Shown here: in pieces, positions 9,171 through 18,003 of the stretch
Numbering within the stretch: the stretch's first letter is position 1
Layout of the letters: each line of letters starts with the position of its first letter
Assembly: GCF_000166415.1 (NCBI RefSeq)
Contig: NC_014654.1
Location: 62,001 to 126,000, forward strand
DNA length: 64,000 nucleotides
From: Halanaerobium hydrogeniformans
GTDB lineage: Bacteria > Bacillota > Halanaerobiia > Halanaerobiales > Halanaerobiaceae
Reading direction: 5' to 3'
Notes under the pieces: generated by a model
Database searches by the model: none
Seen by the model: only the letters and a program-made list of their open reading frames with translations
What the model was told of the DNA's origin: nothing
Program-made: the position numbers and the translations under genes

Positions 9171-9254
9171 TCTTATAAATTTATAAGAGCAAATAATAAT
9201 GTTATGAAATAATTTGTTTGTAGTTTTAAAATATCACAAAAGAGAGGGTAACTT

Positions 9255-9980
9255 TTGAATAAAATAACTAATATTCTAGGTCGAATCTATTGGAAAATTA
9301 ATAGAATTTATTTTAAATTAACTTTAAATAAAAAATATAATTATTGGCAACAAAGAAAAGATGAGATTCTTGAAGCTTGCAAAAATGGTTATATTAAAGA
9401 TATTGAATCTTTAGATTTGAATATAGAGCAAAATAATGATTATATTGAAATTGGAGAAATTGATGAGCGTGGGAGAGTAATGTCGGCATATAATATTAAT
9501 GATCGAAAAAAAGTCACTAAAAACTGCTTTATAAAAAGAAGAAAAAATGATTTATATATTGTTTCTTTAAGAGGTAAAGCAGGAATCAAAAAGAATTATA
9601 GAGGTAATAAATATGCTTTTCTTAAAGAATTAAGAGGACTTTATTATTCAAATTTGTCAAAAATTAATGTACCAGCAATTATGGATATAGATTTTGATAA
9701 AACATTTATTATACTTTCTTATATTAAAGGGAGATCTTTGCAAAATTTTAAAACTTTGTCTGATGAAAAGAAGATTGCTAGTAAGCTCACAAATCATATT
9801 AATAAGATTCATGGCCAAGGTATATATTTAAATGATTTGACTCCTAAGAATATTATTATTGAACCAAATCGTGGTCCTTTTATTATTGATTTTGAGATGA
9901 GTGCTCACAAATCAGAGTTAGGAGTTTTTTATAAGTATTTTACAAAAATTGAGAAAGAGAAAATTAAAAAACTTTTCTAA
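9255..9980 (+). CDS. WaaP/Kdo-kinase-like protein
   Basis: A 241-residue protein with an atypical protein-kinase fold: IILSYIKGRSLQNF resembles the hinge, GIYLNDLTPKNIII the catalytic loop (D and N ligands, residues about 195-205) and GPFIIDFEMS the metal-binding DFG-equivalent. This is the pattern of RfaP/WaaP and related lipopolysaccharide or sugar kinases; here it may phosphorylate the polysaccharide or its lipid anchor. The TTG start at 9255 follows AGAGAGGG. It lies in the glycosyltransferase operon on the same strand. The N-terminal 60 residues are basic and unrecognised. Confidence 0.6.
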   Translation: MNKITNILGRIYWKINRIYFKLTLNKKYNYWQQRKDEILEACKNGYIKDIESLDLNIEQNNDYIEIGEIDERGRVMSAYNINDRKKVTKNCFIKRRKNDLYIVSLRGKAGIKKNYRGNKYAFLKELRGLYYSNLSKINVPAIMDIDFDKTFIILSYIKGRSLQNFKTLSDEKKIASKLTNHINKIHGQGIYLNDLTPKNIIIEPNRGPFIIDFEMSAHKSELGVFYKYFTKIEKEKIKKLF

Positions 9981-10023
9981 TTTTCTGTTTAGATACACAT
10001 TTTTTAGTCAGGAGGCCACAATT

Positions 10024-11163
10024 TTGAATAACAAGAATATAAAAATAACTTATGTTATCACAACTTTAGGTTTAGGTGGGGCTGAGACTTTACTTTATAA
10101 TACTCTTAGAAAAATAGATAGGAATAAATTCGAACCTTTAGTTATATGTTTGATTGAAGGTTCTAATGAATTAGCTGATGATATAGAAAATAAATTAGAT
10201 ATAAAAGTTTATAAACTTAATATGAAAAACAAATTAGATATTAGAAAAATATATTCATTATATAAAATCATTAAGAAAGAGAACCCTGATATTATTCACT
10301 CCCATCTATATGCAGCAAATATTTTAAGTAGAGTAATTGGAAAATTAACATCTGCTCCAGTTATTATCTCAACTATACATAATTCAGTCTTTGGAGGTAA
10401 GTTAAGAGAAATTTCTTTAAAATTTACTGATAAGTTTTCAAGTTTAAATACTATTATTTCAGATAAGGCAGCATCAAACGCTATTAAAATGAATATTACA
10501 AATAAAGATAAACTTAAAGTTATTTATAATGGTGTAGATGTGGAAGTATTTGAAGATTATTCCCAGATGGCTGAAAGGAAAAAAATTATTAAAGAGCTAA
10601 ACTTAGAAAATGATATACCAATATTATTGTCTGTTGGAAACTTATCTAAACAAAAAGGATATCCTGTTCTATTTAAAGCCTTGGAAAAATTAAAGGATAA
10701 GAATAAATCATTCTATTTATTAATAGCTGGTAAAGGTAAGTTAGAAAATCAATTAAAAGAGTTAGTTAAAAAATATGATATGAAAAATGAGATATACTTT
10801 TTAGGAACTAGAAGAGACATACCTCAATTAATGGCTGCTGCTGACTTTTTTGTTATGAGCTCTCACTGGGAAGGTTTACCTGTGGTACTTTTAGAAGCAA
10901 TGGCTTCAGGTCTTCCTGTTATATATACAAATGTTGGCGGAGTAGGTCAAGTAATTGATAGTAATTTTGGATATCTTGTTACGCCTGATGATGAAAATGA
11001 ATTAGCTGATAAAATTATTGAGATGATAAATTTGTCTGACTCAGAGAGAAATAAAATGGGTGAATATGCCAGGGGAAAAGTTAAAAGAGAATATAGTATT
11101 GATAATATGGTTGAGAACTTTGTGAAACTTTACGATGAATTAATGCAAAGGAAGGTGAAATAG
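10024..11163 (+). CDS. GT4-type glycosyltransferase
   Basis: About 379 residues. The N-terminal acceptor domain reads KITYVITTLGLGGAETLLYNTL; the C-terminal donor domain reads SVGNLSKQKGYPVLFKAL, LIAGKGKLENQL and HWEGLPVVLLEAMASGLPVI with the E(x)7E catalytic signature. The start chosen is TTG 10024, because CAGGAGG lies just upstream (10009-10015); the longer frame from ATG 9949 would overlap the kinase gene and lacks a ribosome binding site. The stop overlaps the next gene's start (TAGTG), suggesting translational coupling. It transfers an unknown sugar to the repeat unit. Confidence 0.85.
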   Translation: MNNKNIKITYVITTLGLGGAETLLYNTLRKIDRNKFEPLVICLIEGSNELADDIENKLDIKVYKLNMKNKLDIRKIYSLYKIIKKENPDIIHSHLYAANILSRVIGKLTSAPVIISTIHNSVFGGKLREISLKFTDKFSSLNTIISDKAASNAIKMNITNKDKLKVIYNGVDVEVFEDYSQMAERKKIIKELNLENDIPILLSVGNLSKQKGYPVLFKALEKLKDKNKSFYLLIAGKGKLENQLKELVKKYDMKNEIYFLGTRRDIPQLMAAADFFVMSSHWEGLPVVLLEAMASGLPVIYTNVGGVGQVIDSNFGYLVTPDDENELADKIIEMINLSDSERNKMGEYARGKVKREYSIDNMVENFVKLYDELMQRKVK

Positions 11164-12482
11164 TGAAAATACTTAAATCAAAAATCAAAAACAAAACAGC
11201 TCAAACAGCAGTCATCGGTCTCGGTTATGTAGGCCTGCCATTGTCTGTAGAGATAGCAAATTCAGGTTACAATGTAACCGGTATAGATATAGATCAGGAA
11301 AAGGTAGAAAGACTTAATAAGGGAGAATCATATGTTTTAGATGTTGGTGATGAGAAGTTAGATAAAATATTAGATAATGGTAAGTTTAAAGCAACAACAG
11401 ATTACACTCAGATAGCTGATTGTGATGCAATTAGTATTTGTGTGCCAACACCATTACGGAAGACAAAAGATCCAGATACGACTTTTATAATCTCTGTTGT
11501 TGATAAATTAATTGAATACATGACAGTGGATACATTGATTATTCTTGAAAGCACTACATATCCAGGGACAACTGAAGAATTAATCCAGAACCGTCTTGAA
11601 GAAGAACTAGGATTTAAGGCAGGAGAAGATTTTTATCTCTGTTTCTCACCGGAAAGAGTAGATCCAGGCAATAAAGTTTATGGAACCCATAATACTCCTA
11701 AGGTTATAGGTGGAACAACACCTGAAGGATTAGAACTTGCTCAGGATTTTTATGGTTCTTTTTTAGAGGAAATAGTACCTGTGAGTTGTACAAATGTTGC
11801 TGAAACGGTTAAGCTATTGGAAAATACTTTTAGAAGTGTTAATATAGCATTAGTTAACGAGATGGCTATGATGTGTGAGAGGATGGGTATTGATGTCTGG
11901 GAAGTAATAGATGCAGCAGCTACTAAACCATTTGGTTTTATGCCATTTTATCCAGGTCCTGGTATTGGAGGGCACTGTATTCCATTAGACCCAACCTATT
12001 TATCCTGGAAGGCAAAGACTTATGATTTCTATAATAAGTTTATTGATCTTGCAAGTGATATTAATGGTAATATGCCTCGCTTTACAGTCAATAAAGTTGC
12101 AGATATTTTAAATGAAGTTAAAAAACCGATTAATGGTTCAAAGATACTGCTTTTAGGTATAGCCTATAAAGCAGATATAGATGATTTAAGAGAATCACCA
12201 GGTTTAGAATTATATCGCCTTCTTGAAAGCAAAGGAGCAGAAGTCGATTATTACGATCCATATGTTGATAGCTTTGATAATGCCGGTGAAATAGTTAAAG
12301 GAATAGATTTAGATGAAGATATTATTAAGGATTATGACTTATCAGTCCTTGCTACTAATCATTCTAATTTTGAATATAAATGGCTGGCTGAGAATGCAGA
12401 CTTAATCTTAGATACTAGAAATGCCTTTACTGGAATAGAAAAAGAGCATATTTATAAATTAGGTGCACCGCTAAATAATTAA
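11163..12482 (+). CDS. UDP-sugar 6-dehydrogenase (WecC/WbpA/TviB type)
   Basis: A 439-residue nucleotide-sugar dehydrogenase: NAD-binding Rossmann motif GLGYVGLPLSVEIA (residues about 18-31), a central helical domain with the catalytic Cys in PGPGIGGHCIPLDPTYLSWKAK (about residues 255-275), and a C-terminal UDP-binding domain (LLLGIAYKADIDDLRESPGLEL). It oxidises UDP-hexose or UDP-N-acetylhexosamine to the uronate with 2 NAD+. The HCIPLDPTYLSWKAK wording favours the UDP-GlcNAc/ManNAc group over classic UDP-glucose dehydrogenase. The neighbouring epimerase suggests a 4-epimerised uronic acid product. GTG start, with AAGGTGA just upstream. Base composition is visibly higher in GC than in the glycosyltransferase genes. 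Confidence 0.85.
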   Translation: MKILKSKIKNKTAQTAVIGLGYVGLPLSVEIANSGYNVTGIDIDQEKVERLNKGESYVLDVGDEKLDKILDNGKFKATTDYTQIADCDAISICVPTPLRKTKDPDTTFIISVVDKLIEYMTVDTLIILESTTYPGTTEELIQNRLEEELGFKAGEDFYLCFSPERVDPGNKVYGTHNTPKVIGGTTPEGLELAQDFYGSFLEEIVPVSCTNVAETVKLLENTFRSVNIALVNEMAMMCERMGIDVWEVIDAAATKPFGFMPFYPGPGIGGHCIPLDPTYLSWKAKTYDFYNKFIDLASDINGNMPRFTVNKVADILNEVKKPINGSKILLLGIAYKADIDDLRESPGLELYRLLESKGAEVDYYDPYVDSFDNAGEIVKGIDLDEDIIKDYDLSVLATNHSNFEYKWLAENADLILDTRNAFTGIEKEHIYKLGAPLNN

Positions 12483-12507
12483 ATAGTTATACTGGAGTGG
12501 ATATATA

Positions 12508-13521
12508 ATGTCAAAAACACATTTAGTTACTGGAGCTGCAGGCTTTATCGGTTTCCATACAAGTAAGAAGTTACTGGAAGAAGGTCAGCAGGTAATCGGC
12601 CTTGATAATCTCAATGATTATTATTCTGTTCAGTTAAAAAAGGATAGGCTGGCTATCTTAAAAGAATATGATAATTTCATATTTATCAAAGGTGATTTAG
12701 AGAATAATAAACTGGTTGCAAATACATTTGCGAAATATAAGCCTGAAATAGTTATTAACCTGGCTGCTCAGGCAGGGGTTCGCTATAGTCTTAAAAACCC
12801 TCATTCCTATATAGATTCTAACCTTGTTGGTTTTATGAATATACTTGAAGGTTGTCGCCATCATGATGTTGAGCATCTTATTTTTGCTTCATCCAGTTCT
12901 GTATATGGCTCAAATGAAAAGGTGCCATTCTCAACGACGGATAATGTCGATCATCCAGTAAGTCTTTATGCAGCTACTAAAAAATCTAATGAATTGATGG
13001 CACATAGTTATAGTCATCTGTATGATCTTCCTGTTACCGGGCTGAGGTTCTTTACAGTCTATGGGCCCTGGGGCAGACCAGATATGGCTTTATTTATTTT
13101 TGCAGAGAATATGCTTAAAGGCAAACCTATTCAGGTCTTTAATCATGGAGATATGAAGCGTGATTTTACTTATGTGGATGATGTAGTTAAAGGCATTTAT
13201 AAATTGACCTCATTACCTGCTCAACCAGATAATAGCTGGAATGGCAAAGATCCTAATCCAGGCACAAGCAAAGCTCCTTACAGGATTTATAATATTGGTA
13301 ATAATAGCCCAGTTAATTTAATGGACTTTATTGAATGTATTGAAGATGAGCTTGGAATTGAAGCTGAAAAAGAATTTAAACCAATGCAACCTGGTGATGT
13401 AAAGATGACTTATGCTGATGTTAAGGATTTAATTGAAGATGTTGGCTATAAACCTGAAACTCCTCTAAAAACTGGAGTTAAGAGGTTTATTGATTGGTAC
13501 AGAGAGTATTATGGATTTTAA
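12508..13521 (+). CDS. UDP-glucuronate-type 4-epimerase (short-chain dehydrogenase)
   Basis: A 337-residue extended SDR. TGAAGFIGFHTSKKL is the NAD-binding glycine motif; LNDYYSVQLKKDRL and LAAQAGVRYSLKNPHSYIDSNLVGF are hallmarks of the CapI/GAE UDP-glucuronate 4-epimerase group; the catalytic Ser is in SSSSVYG and the YxxxK is Y-A-A-T-K. It would convert the uronate made by the preceding dehydrogenase to its galacto form in the cytosol. ATG follows TGGAGTGG. It ends the first half of the operon; a 219-bp gap with a possible promoter follows. Confidence 0.85.
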   Translation: MSKTHLVTGAAGFIGFHTSKKLLEEGQQVIGLDNLNDYYSVQLKKDRLAILKEYDNFIFIKGDLENNKLVANTFAKYKPEIVINLAAQAGVRYSLKNPHSYIDSNLVGFMNILEGCRHHDVEHLIFASSSSVYGSNEKVPFSTTDNVDHPVSLYAATKKSNELMAHSYSHLYDLPVTGLRFFTVYGPWGRPDMALFIFAENMLKGKPIQVFNHGDMKRDFTYVDDVVKGIYKLTSLPAQPDNSWNGKDPNPGTSKAPYRIYNIGNNSPVNLMDFIECIEDELGIEAEKEFKPMQPGDVKMTYADVKDLIEDVGYKPETPLKTGVKRFIDWYREYYGF

Positions 13522-13637
13522 TCACTTCAAAAAATAGCAATAATTTCAAATATTTTAATCTCACTTATAAATTATCGCGTTGCATTATTAAAAATGTCTT
13601 AGTTTAAATTACAAAGTACATTTATTAGCTTTTTATT

Positions 13638-13668
13638 TTGACAAATAACATAAAAAATCAAATTAATT
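13638..13668 (+). promoter_or_regulatory. Weak candidate promoter inside the polysaccharide locus
   Basis: A perfect -35-like TTGACA (13638-13643) in the 219-bp gap before the third glycosyltransferase. A poor -10-like TTAATT follows at 13663 after 19 bp. It is the only recognisable start site in the gap and may allow the downstream genes to be transcribed separately. Confidence 0.3.
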
Positions 13669-13779
13669 TAATATAGTATTTTTGAGTTATTATTTGCACT
13701 GCAGTGGAAAGAAATACAGTTAAAGTTTTTAAATCAGGCTTTGAAGACCCTATTGATTGATATAAGGAGAATCTATAAT

Positions 13780-14886
13780 TTGATGAAAAATAACAAAAAA
13801 AGAATTTTGATATTAGCTAATTCGGGTAGAGATATATATATATTTAGAGGAGAATTAGTATCGAGATTGATAAAAGAAGGATTTGAAGTATATTTTTCTG
13901 TCCCTCAAAAGAACTCTAACAAGAAAGTTGAAGTATTGGAAAATATGGGAGCAAAACATATTAAGACTTATATTAATAGGAGAGGAATAAATCCTTTAGA
14001 AGATTTAAAGCTTATCATTGATTATAAAAATATAGTAAAAAAAATATATCCAGATTTAATTTTAACTTATACAGTAAAGCCTAATATTTATGGTAACTGG
14101 GTTGCAAGTTACTATAATATCTCTTCAATCATGAACATAACTGGGATTGGAACCTCTTTAAATTCAAAGTTAAAGTATTTTGTAAAACATTTATATAGTT
14201 CTGCTTGTAAAAGAACAGATATTGTATTTTTTCAAAACAAATCTAATTTAACTTTATTTCTAGAAAAAAATATGGTATCAAAAAATAAAAGTGTTTTAAT
14301 CCCTGGGTCAGGTGTTAATATTGATAAATTCAAACCACTAGAGAAAGAAAGTAATGATAATAAGATTAAGTTTCTATATATAGGAAGAGTGATGAAAGAA
14401 AAAGGAATAGAGGAATATATTGAAGCTTCAAAACTATTAAAAGAAAAATATTCAAATTTAGAGTTTCAAATTTTAGGTTCTTTTGAAGAAGATGAATATG
14501 AAGAAATAATTGAAAAAACCTCCTCGGTAAAATTTCTTGGTTATTCTCATGATGTAAGACAAGAAATAAAAGAAGCAGATTGTATAGTTAATCCATCTTA
14601 TCATGAAGGTATGTCGAATATTTTGTTGGAGGGAGCTGCAATGGCTAAACCTTTGATTGCTTCTAACATACCTGGATGCAAAGAGATTATTGAAAATAAT
14701 ATTAATGGTTTTTTATTTAAAGCCAAATCTTCTCTTCAACTACAAAAAAGAATAATTCAATTTATTAGCTTAAGTCCAGCAGAGAGAACTAAAATGGGAG
14801 AAGAATCTAGGAAAAAAATTGAAAAAGAATTTGATAGAAAAATTGTTACAAATGAATATTTAAAGAAAATAAATAAATTAATTTAA
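13780..14886 (+). CDS. GT4-type glycosyltransferase (WbpX/PglA-like)
   Basis: About 368 residues. The N-terminal KKRILILANSGRDIYIFRGELV and DLILTYTVKPNIYGNWVA...MNITGIGTSL are typical of the group of GT4 enzymes that add the second sugar to undecaprenyl-linked (often 2-acetamido-dideoxy) sugars. The donor-site half reads LYIGRVMKEKGIEEY and HEGMSNILLEGAAMAKPLIAS. The start is TTG 13780 (or ATG 13783) behind AAGGAG (13764-13769); an upstream TTG at 13741 has no ribosome binding site. It is followed directly by the phosphoglycosyl transferase gene, so the two likely act in sequence. Confidence 0.8.
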   Translation: MMKNNKKRILILANSGRDIYIFRGELVSRLIKEGFEVYFSVPQKNSNKKVEVLENMGAKHIKTYINRRGINPLEDLKLIIDYKNIVKKIYPDLILTYTVKPNIYGNWVASYYNISSIMNITGIGTSLNSKLKYFVKHLYSSACKRTDIVFFQNKSNLTLFLEKNMVSKNKSVLIPGSGVNIDKFKPLEKESNDNKIKFLYIGRVMKEKGIEEYIEASKLLKEKYSNLEFQILGSFEEDEYEEIIEKTSSVKFLGYSHDVRQEIKEADCIVNPSYHEGMSNILLEGAAMAKPLIASNIPGCKEIIENNINGFLFKAKSSLQLQKRIIQFISLSPAERTKMGEESRKKIEKEFDRKIVTNEYLKKINKLI

Positions 14887-14902
14887 GAAGGGTAAGTTTT
14901 TA

Positions 14903-15520
14903 ATGAGTAAAAAGATTAGAATTTCAAAACGAGAAAAGTTAATCAAACGATTTTTTGATTTTATAATTGCTAGTATTGGTTTAATTATTGTTTTGCCTAT
15001 TATTTTAATAAGTTATTTAATTGCTTTAATTGAAACTAAAGAAAGTGGTTTTTTTACTCAAAAAAGAGTCGGTAAAAATGGGAAGATATTTAAAATAATA
15101 AAAGTTAAAACAATGAAATCTAATACTAAACATAATACTAATGTAACTACAAAAAAGGATCCCAGGATAACGAATTCAGGAAAATTTTTTAGAAAAACTA
15201 AAATAGATGAATTACCACAGTTGATTAATATTGTCAAAGGAGAAATGAGTTTTGTTGGGCCAAGACCTGATGTGCCAGAGATAATAAATACAATGAACAA
15301 GGATGATAAAGATATTATTCTTTCAGTAAGACCTGGGATTACCGGTCCTGCTTCTTTAAAATATGAAAATGAAGAAGAAGTATTAGCAGAAAAAGACAAT
15401 CCGGAAAAGTATAATGAAGAGGTAATCTTTCCGAATAAGGTTAGGCTGAATAAAGAATATATAAGGAATTATTCTTTTTTTAAAGATATATATTATATTT
15501 TTAAGACAATATTTTTTTAA
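14903..15520 (+). CDS. Initiating phosphoglycosyl transferase (PglC-like)
   Basis: A 205-residue small monotopic phosphoglycosyl transferase. A single re-entrant N-terminal membrane helix (FFDFIIASIGLIIVLPIILI) is followed by the family signatures GFFTQKRVGKNGKIFKIIKVKTM, RKTKIDELPQLINIVKGEMS (catalytic Asp-Glu pair) and FVGPRPDVPE. It transfers a sugar-1-phosphate from a UDP-sugar to undecaprenyl phosphate, the first committed step of repeat-unit synthesis. The length equals the minimal PglC core, so there is no WcaJ-type N-terminal extension. The companion LegC-type aminotransferase gene follows 20 bp later. Confidence 0.85.
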   Translation: MSKKIRISKREKLIKRFFDFIIASIGLIIVLPIILISYLIALIETKESGFFTQKRVGKNGKIFKIIKVKTMKSNTKHNTNVTTKKDPRITNSGKFFRKTKIDELPQLINIVKGEMSFVGPRPDVPEIINTMNKDDKDIILSVRPGITGPASLKYENEEEVLAEKDNPEKYNEEVIFPNKVRLNKEYIRNYSFFKDIYYIFKTIFF

Positions 15521-15540
15521 TTTTAAAAAAGGGTGATATA

Positions 15541-16716
15541 ATGCCAGAAAAAAGATCAATCCCACTTTCAGTACCCAATCTATCTATGGATATAGTTAAA
15601 AATATAAAAGACACTATAGAATCAGGCTGGGTATCCACAGGTGGTAAGTTTATAAAAGCATTTCAGGAGAAAATGGAAAAGTACTTAAAAGTAGACAGAA
15701 CAGTAGCAGTTCAGAGTGGAACAGCAGGACTACATCTAGCTATGAGAGTCTTAGGAGTAGAACATAATGATGAAGTAATAGTTCCGACAGCTACCTTTAT
15801 AGCAGCAGTAAATCCAGTTACTTATATGGGAGCAGAACCTGTTTTTATGGACTGTGCAGATGATATTAACATAGATCCAGATAAATTAGAGTCATTTTTA
15901 GCCAATGAATGTAAAATTGTTGATGGCAAAGTAATCAATAAGCAAACAGGTAGAGAGATTAAAGCTATAGTAGTAGTTCATGTCTTCGGTAATCCAGCTG
16001 ATATGGAAAGAATAATGGAAGTTGCAGCTAAATATGATCTAAAAGTAGTAGAAGATGCAACAGAAGCCCTGGGTTCATATTATACTTCCGGTAAATACAA
16101 AGGCCAGCACTGTGGAACAATAGGAGACATCGGAGTTTATTCCTTTAATGCCAATAAGATAATTACCACCGGTGGTGGAGGACTGATGGCTTCCAATCAC
16201 CCTGACCTTTTAGAAAAAGCATCATTTTTAGGGGTTCAGGCTAAGACTGACCCTTTATATTATCAGCATGATGAAATAGGATATAATTACCGAATGACTA
16301 ATATTCAAGCTGCTTATGGAACAGAACAAATAGACAGGCTGGAAAATTTTATAGCTACTAAAAAGAAAAACTATCAGCTTTATAAAAAAGCAATAGCTAA
16401 AATAGATGGTTTAAACTTATTGCCTTTTAATCAGGGAACAAGAGCCAATCACTGGTTTTATGCAGTAATAGTTGATGAGGATAAATACGGGATAGATAGA
16501 GATCAGCTTTTAATAAAATTAAATGATGTCAATATTCAGGCTAGACCTCTATGGGGGCTGATTCATCAGCAAAAACCATATCTTGATAATCAAGCCTATC
16601 AGATAGAAAAAGCTCACTACTTTGTAAATCATTTAATTAATATTCCCTGCAGCAGCAACTTAACTGAAAAAGAAGTTGAGATTGTAGTTGCATGGTTAAA
16701 AGAGTTTAAGCAATAA
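15541..16716 (+). CDS. LegC-type sugar aminotransferase (DegT/DnrJ/EryC1 family)
   Basis: A 391-residue PLP enzyme. The catalytic Lys lies in VYSFNANKIITTGGGG (about residue 205) and the PLP-contacting Asp-Ala-Thr in VEDATEALGS. The start SIPLSVPNLSMDIVKNIKDTI and the insertion around residues 120-140 match the LegC group, which aminates C4 of UDP-4-keto-6-deoxy-HexNAc on the way to bacillosamine- or legionaminate-type sugars. The required 4,6-dehydratase and acetyltransferase are not in the window. ATG after AGGGTGATATA. Composition resembles the dehydrogenase and epimerase more than the glycosyltransferases. Confidence 0.8.
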   Translation: MPEKRSIPLSVPNLSMDIVKNIKDTIESGWVSTGGKFIKAFQEKMEKYLKVDRTVAVQSGTAGLHLAMRVLGVEHNDEVIVPTATFIAAVNPVTYMGAEPVFMDCADDINIDPDKLESFLANECKIVDGKVINKQTGREIKAIVVVHVFGNPADMERIMEVAAKYDLKVVEDATEALGSYYTSGKYKGQHCGTIGDIGVYSFNANKIITTGGGGLMASNHPDLLEKASFLGVQAKTDPLYYQHDEIGYNYRMTNIQAAYGTEQIDRLENFIATKKKNYQLYKKAIAKIDGLNLLPFNQGTRANHWFYAVIVDEDKYGIDRDQLLIKLNDVNIQARPLWGLIHQQKPYLDNQAYQIEKAHYFVNHLINIPCSSNLTEKEVEIVVAWLKEFKQ

Positions 16717-17028
16717 TTTAGAGGCTGTTGATGGAGAGTTTTTAAATAAGCATCTAAGCAAATTGGAAAGCTGAGCTGAGCAAGCAGATGGTTTAGAGAT
16801 TTTTGCTGCTTTAGTTAATCTTGTTGATAGTTATCAACCAAGAAGAGATAATGTAAACAAGATTGATTTTACAAATAAGCAGAAATACTCTTAGCTTTTT
16901 ATAAGAGTTTCTTATACTTTTTACACTAAATGATAAAATTAAATAACTTTCTATATCTCCTGCTATTTAAAAGATGGTAGGATTTTTTATTATAAGAAAT
17001 GAAGCTAAATAAAAGTTTATTGAAATCC
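16717..17028. other. Intergenic stretch with a decayed reading frame
   Basis: About 310 bp between the aminotransferase and the convergent recombinase. From 16721 one frame reads EAVDGEFLNKHLSKLES, a stop, then AEQADGLEIFAALVNLVDSY and onwards to about 16893. It looks like a gene fragment with one nonsense codon and I do not recognise it. The remainder contains T-rich tails but no convincing terminator. Confidence 0.35.
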
Positions 17029-17694
17029 TTAATATTTTTCATCTAACTTTTTCATATCATTTTCAAGTTCTTCATCGACCAGATGAGTATAAATCATGGT
17101 AGTTTGAATACTGCTGTGGCCTAAAGTTTTCTGTACCTTCCTCAAATCATTAGTCATTCTATATAATTCGGTAGCAAAGGTATGTCTTAGAACATGAGGG
17201 CTTACCTTCTTCTGCCAATAAGTCTCTTCTAATTCCTTTCCTTCCTCATCTCTATAATTTTTTTCTACTTCTTCTTGAATACCAGTTTTTTCTGCATAGT
17301 TATAGACCATTTTCCTTACATTAGCTTCATTAAGTTTTTTTCCAGCAAGAGAAGTGAAAACTAGATTGTTTTCATTTTCTAAATTCTTTTCAGCTAAAAC
17401 TTTATTTTGCCGTTCTCGCCACTTGCCAAGTTGATTTAAAGTTTTTTCTCCCAGCCATAAGTTTCTATCTTTTCTTCCTTTACCTTCGACAATTGATAAT
17501 TTAGCAGCAGGAAAATTAATATTGTTCCATTTTAAATTTAAAGTTTCTCCCAGTCTTAATCCAGCTTTCAGCATTAACCTGATCATAGTTTTATTTCTCA
17601 AGGCAGTTGGATATCTTTCGTTGAAAACTTCCAATAATTGCTTTTGTTCTTCCTCCCTTAGTACTTCAGGTATTCTTCTCCCTCTTTTTGGCAT
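17029..17694 (-). CDS. Short tyrosine recombinase/integrase
   Basis: A 221-residue tyrosine recombinase consisting almost only of the catalytic domain: Arg47 in AGLRLGE, the Lys of the β-hairpin in GKGRKDRN, His167 and Arg170 in HVLRH, His193 in LGHSSIQTT and the nucleophile Tyr202 in MIYTHL. The usual N-terminal SAM-like core-binding domain is missing, which is seen in some plasmid and integron-like recombinases but could also mean 5' truncation. The start is GCC-AAA-preceded ATG (complement 17692-17694) with AAGGAG upstream. It sits at the left edge of a plasmid/phage-like gene block and could be its integrase or a resolvase. Confidence 0.85.
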   Translation of the reverse strand: MPKRGRRIPEVLREEEQKQLLEVFNERYPTALRNKTMIRLMLKAGLRLGETLNLKWNNINFPAAKLSIVEGKGRKDRNLWLGEKTLNQLGKWRERQNKVLAEKNLENENNLVFTSLAGKKLNEANVRKMVYNYAEKTGIQEEVEKNYRDEEGKELEETYWQKKVSPHVLRHTFATELYRMTNDLRKVQKTLGHSSIQTTMIYTHLVDEELENDMKKLDEKY

Positions 17695-17734
17695 TTTGCA
17701 GTTTCAACTCCTTTTTACTCTATTTTCTATATAA

Positions 17735-17810
17735 TAGTGTTATATTCACATCATATTTTTAGTTTATCAGCCTTGATACCTTTTGGCAAGAAATTAGTGT
17801 TATATTCACA
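17735..17810. repeat. Pair of 16-bp direct repeats upstream of the recombinase gene
   Basis: TAGTGTTATATTCACA occurs perfectly at 17735-17750 and 17795-17810, exactly 60 bp apart, just before the recombinase start. Each copy is itself a loose palindrome (GTG...CAC). They could be recombinase arm sites, an autoregulatory operator, or part of an attachment site. Confidence 0.6.
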
Positions 17811-17910
17811 AATAAATACAGATTTAATTTTTTCTTAATTGAAAGCTCACTCTATCAGGATAAGTTTATAATTGGTTACCCTAGCCAAGTTTAAAGATAA
17901 TAAAAAATAG

Positions 17911-18003
17911 AGAAAAGAAACGACAAGGGATACTTTAATTGATTGGTATCGTGAACATGCTCAAGAAAAAATTAATGAGCGAAATGAGCGAGTAGAAAAA
18001 TAG
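17911..18003 (+). pseudogene. C-terminal scrap resembling a sugar-nucleotide epimerase/dehydratase
   Basis: A short open stretch reading RDTLIDWYREHAQEKINERN to the stop at 18001-18003. The TLIDWYREH wording is like the C-terminal end of NDP-sugar epimerases/dehydratases (compare RFIDWYREYYGF at the end of the 12508-13521 gene). No upstream part survives. It may be what is left of a deleted polysaccharide gene at the edge of the mobile element. Confidence 0.3.

Noticed and set aside
9949-10023. Upstream ATG extension of the second glycosyltransferase
   Set aside because: It would overlap the kinase gene and lacks a ribosome binding site; CAGGAGG before TTG 10024 is much better.
15058-15399. 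Reading frame of 113 codons on the minus strand within the phosphoglycosyl transferase gene
   Set aside because: It is a shadow of a clearly recognised gene, with no ribosome binding site or family signature.
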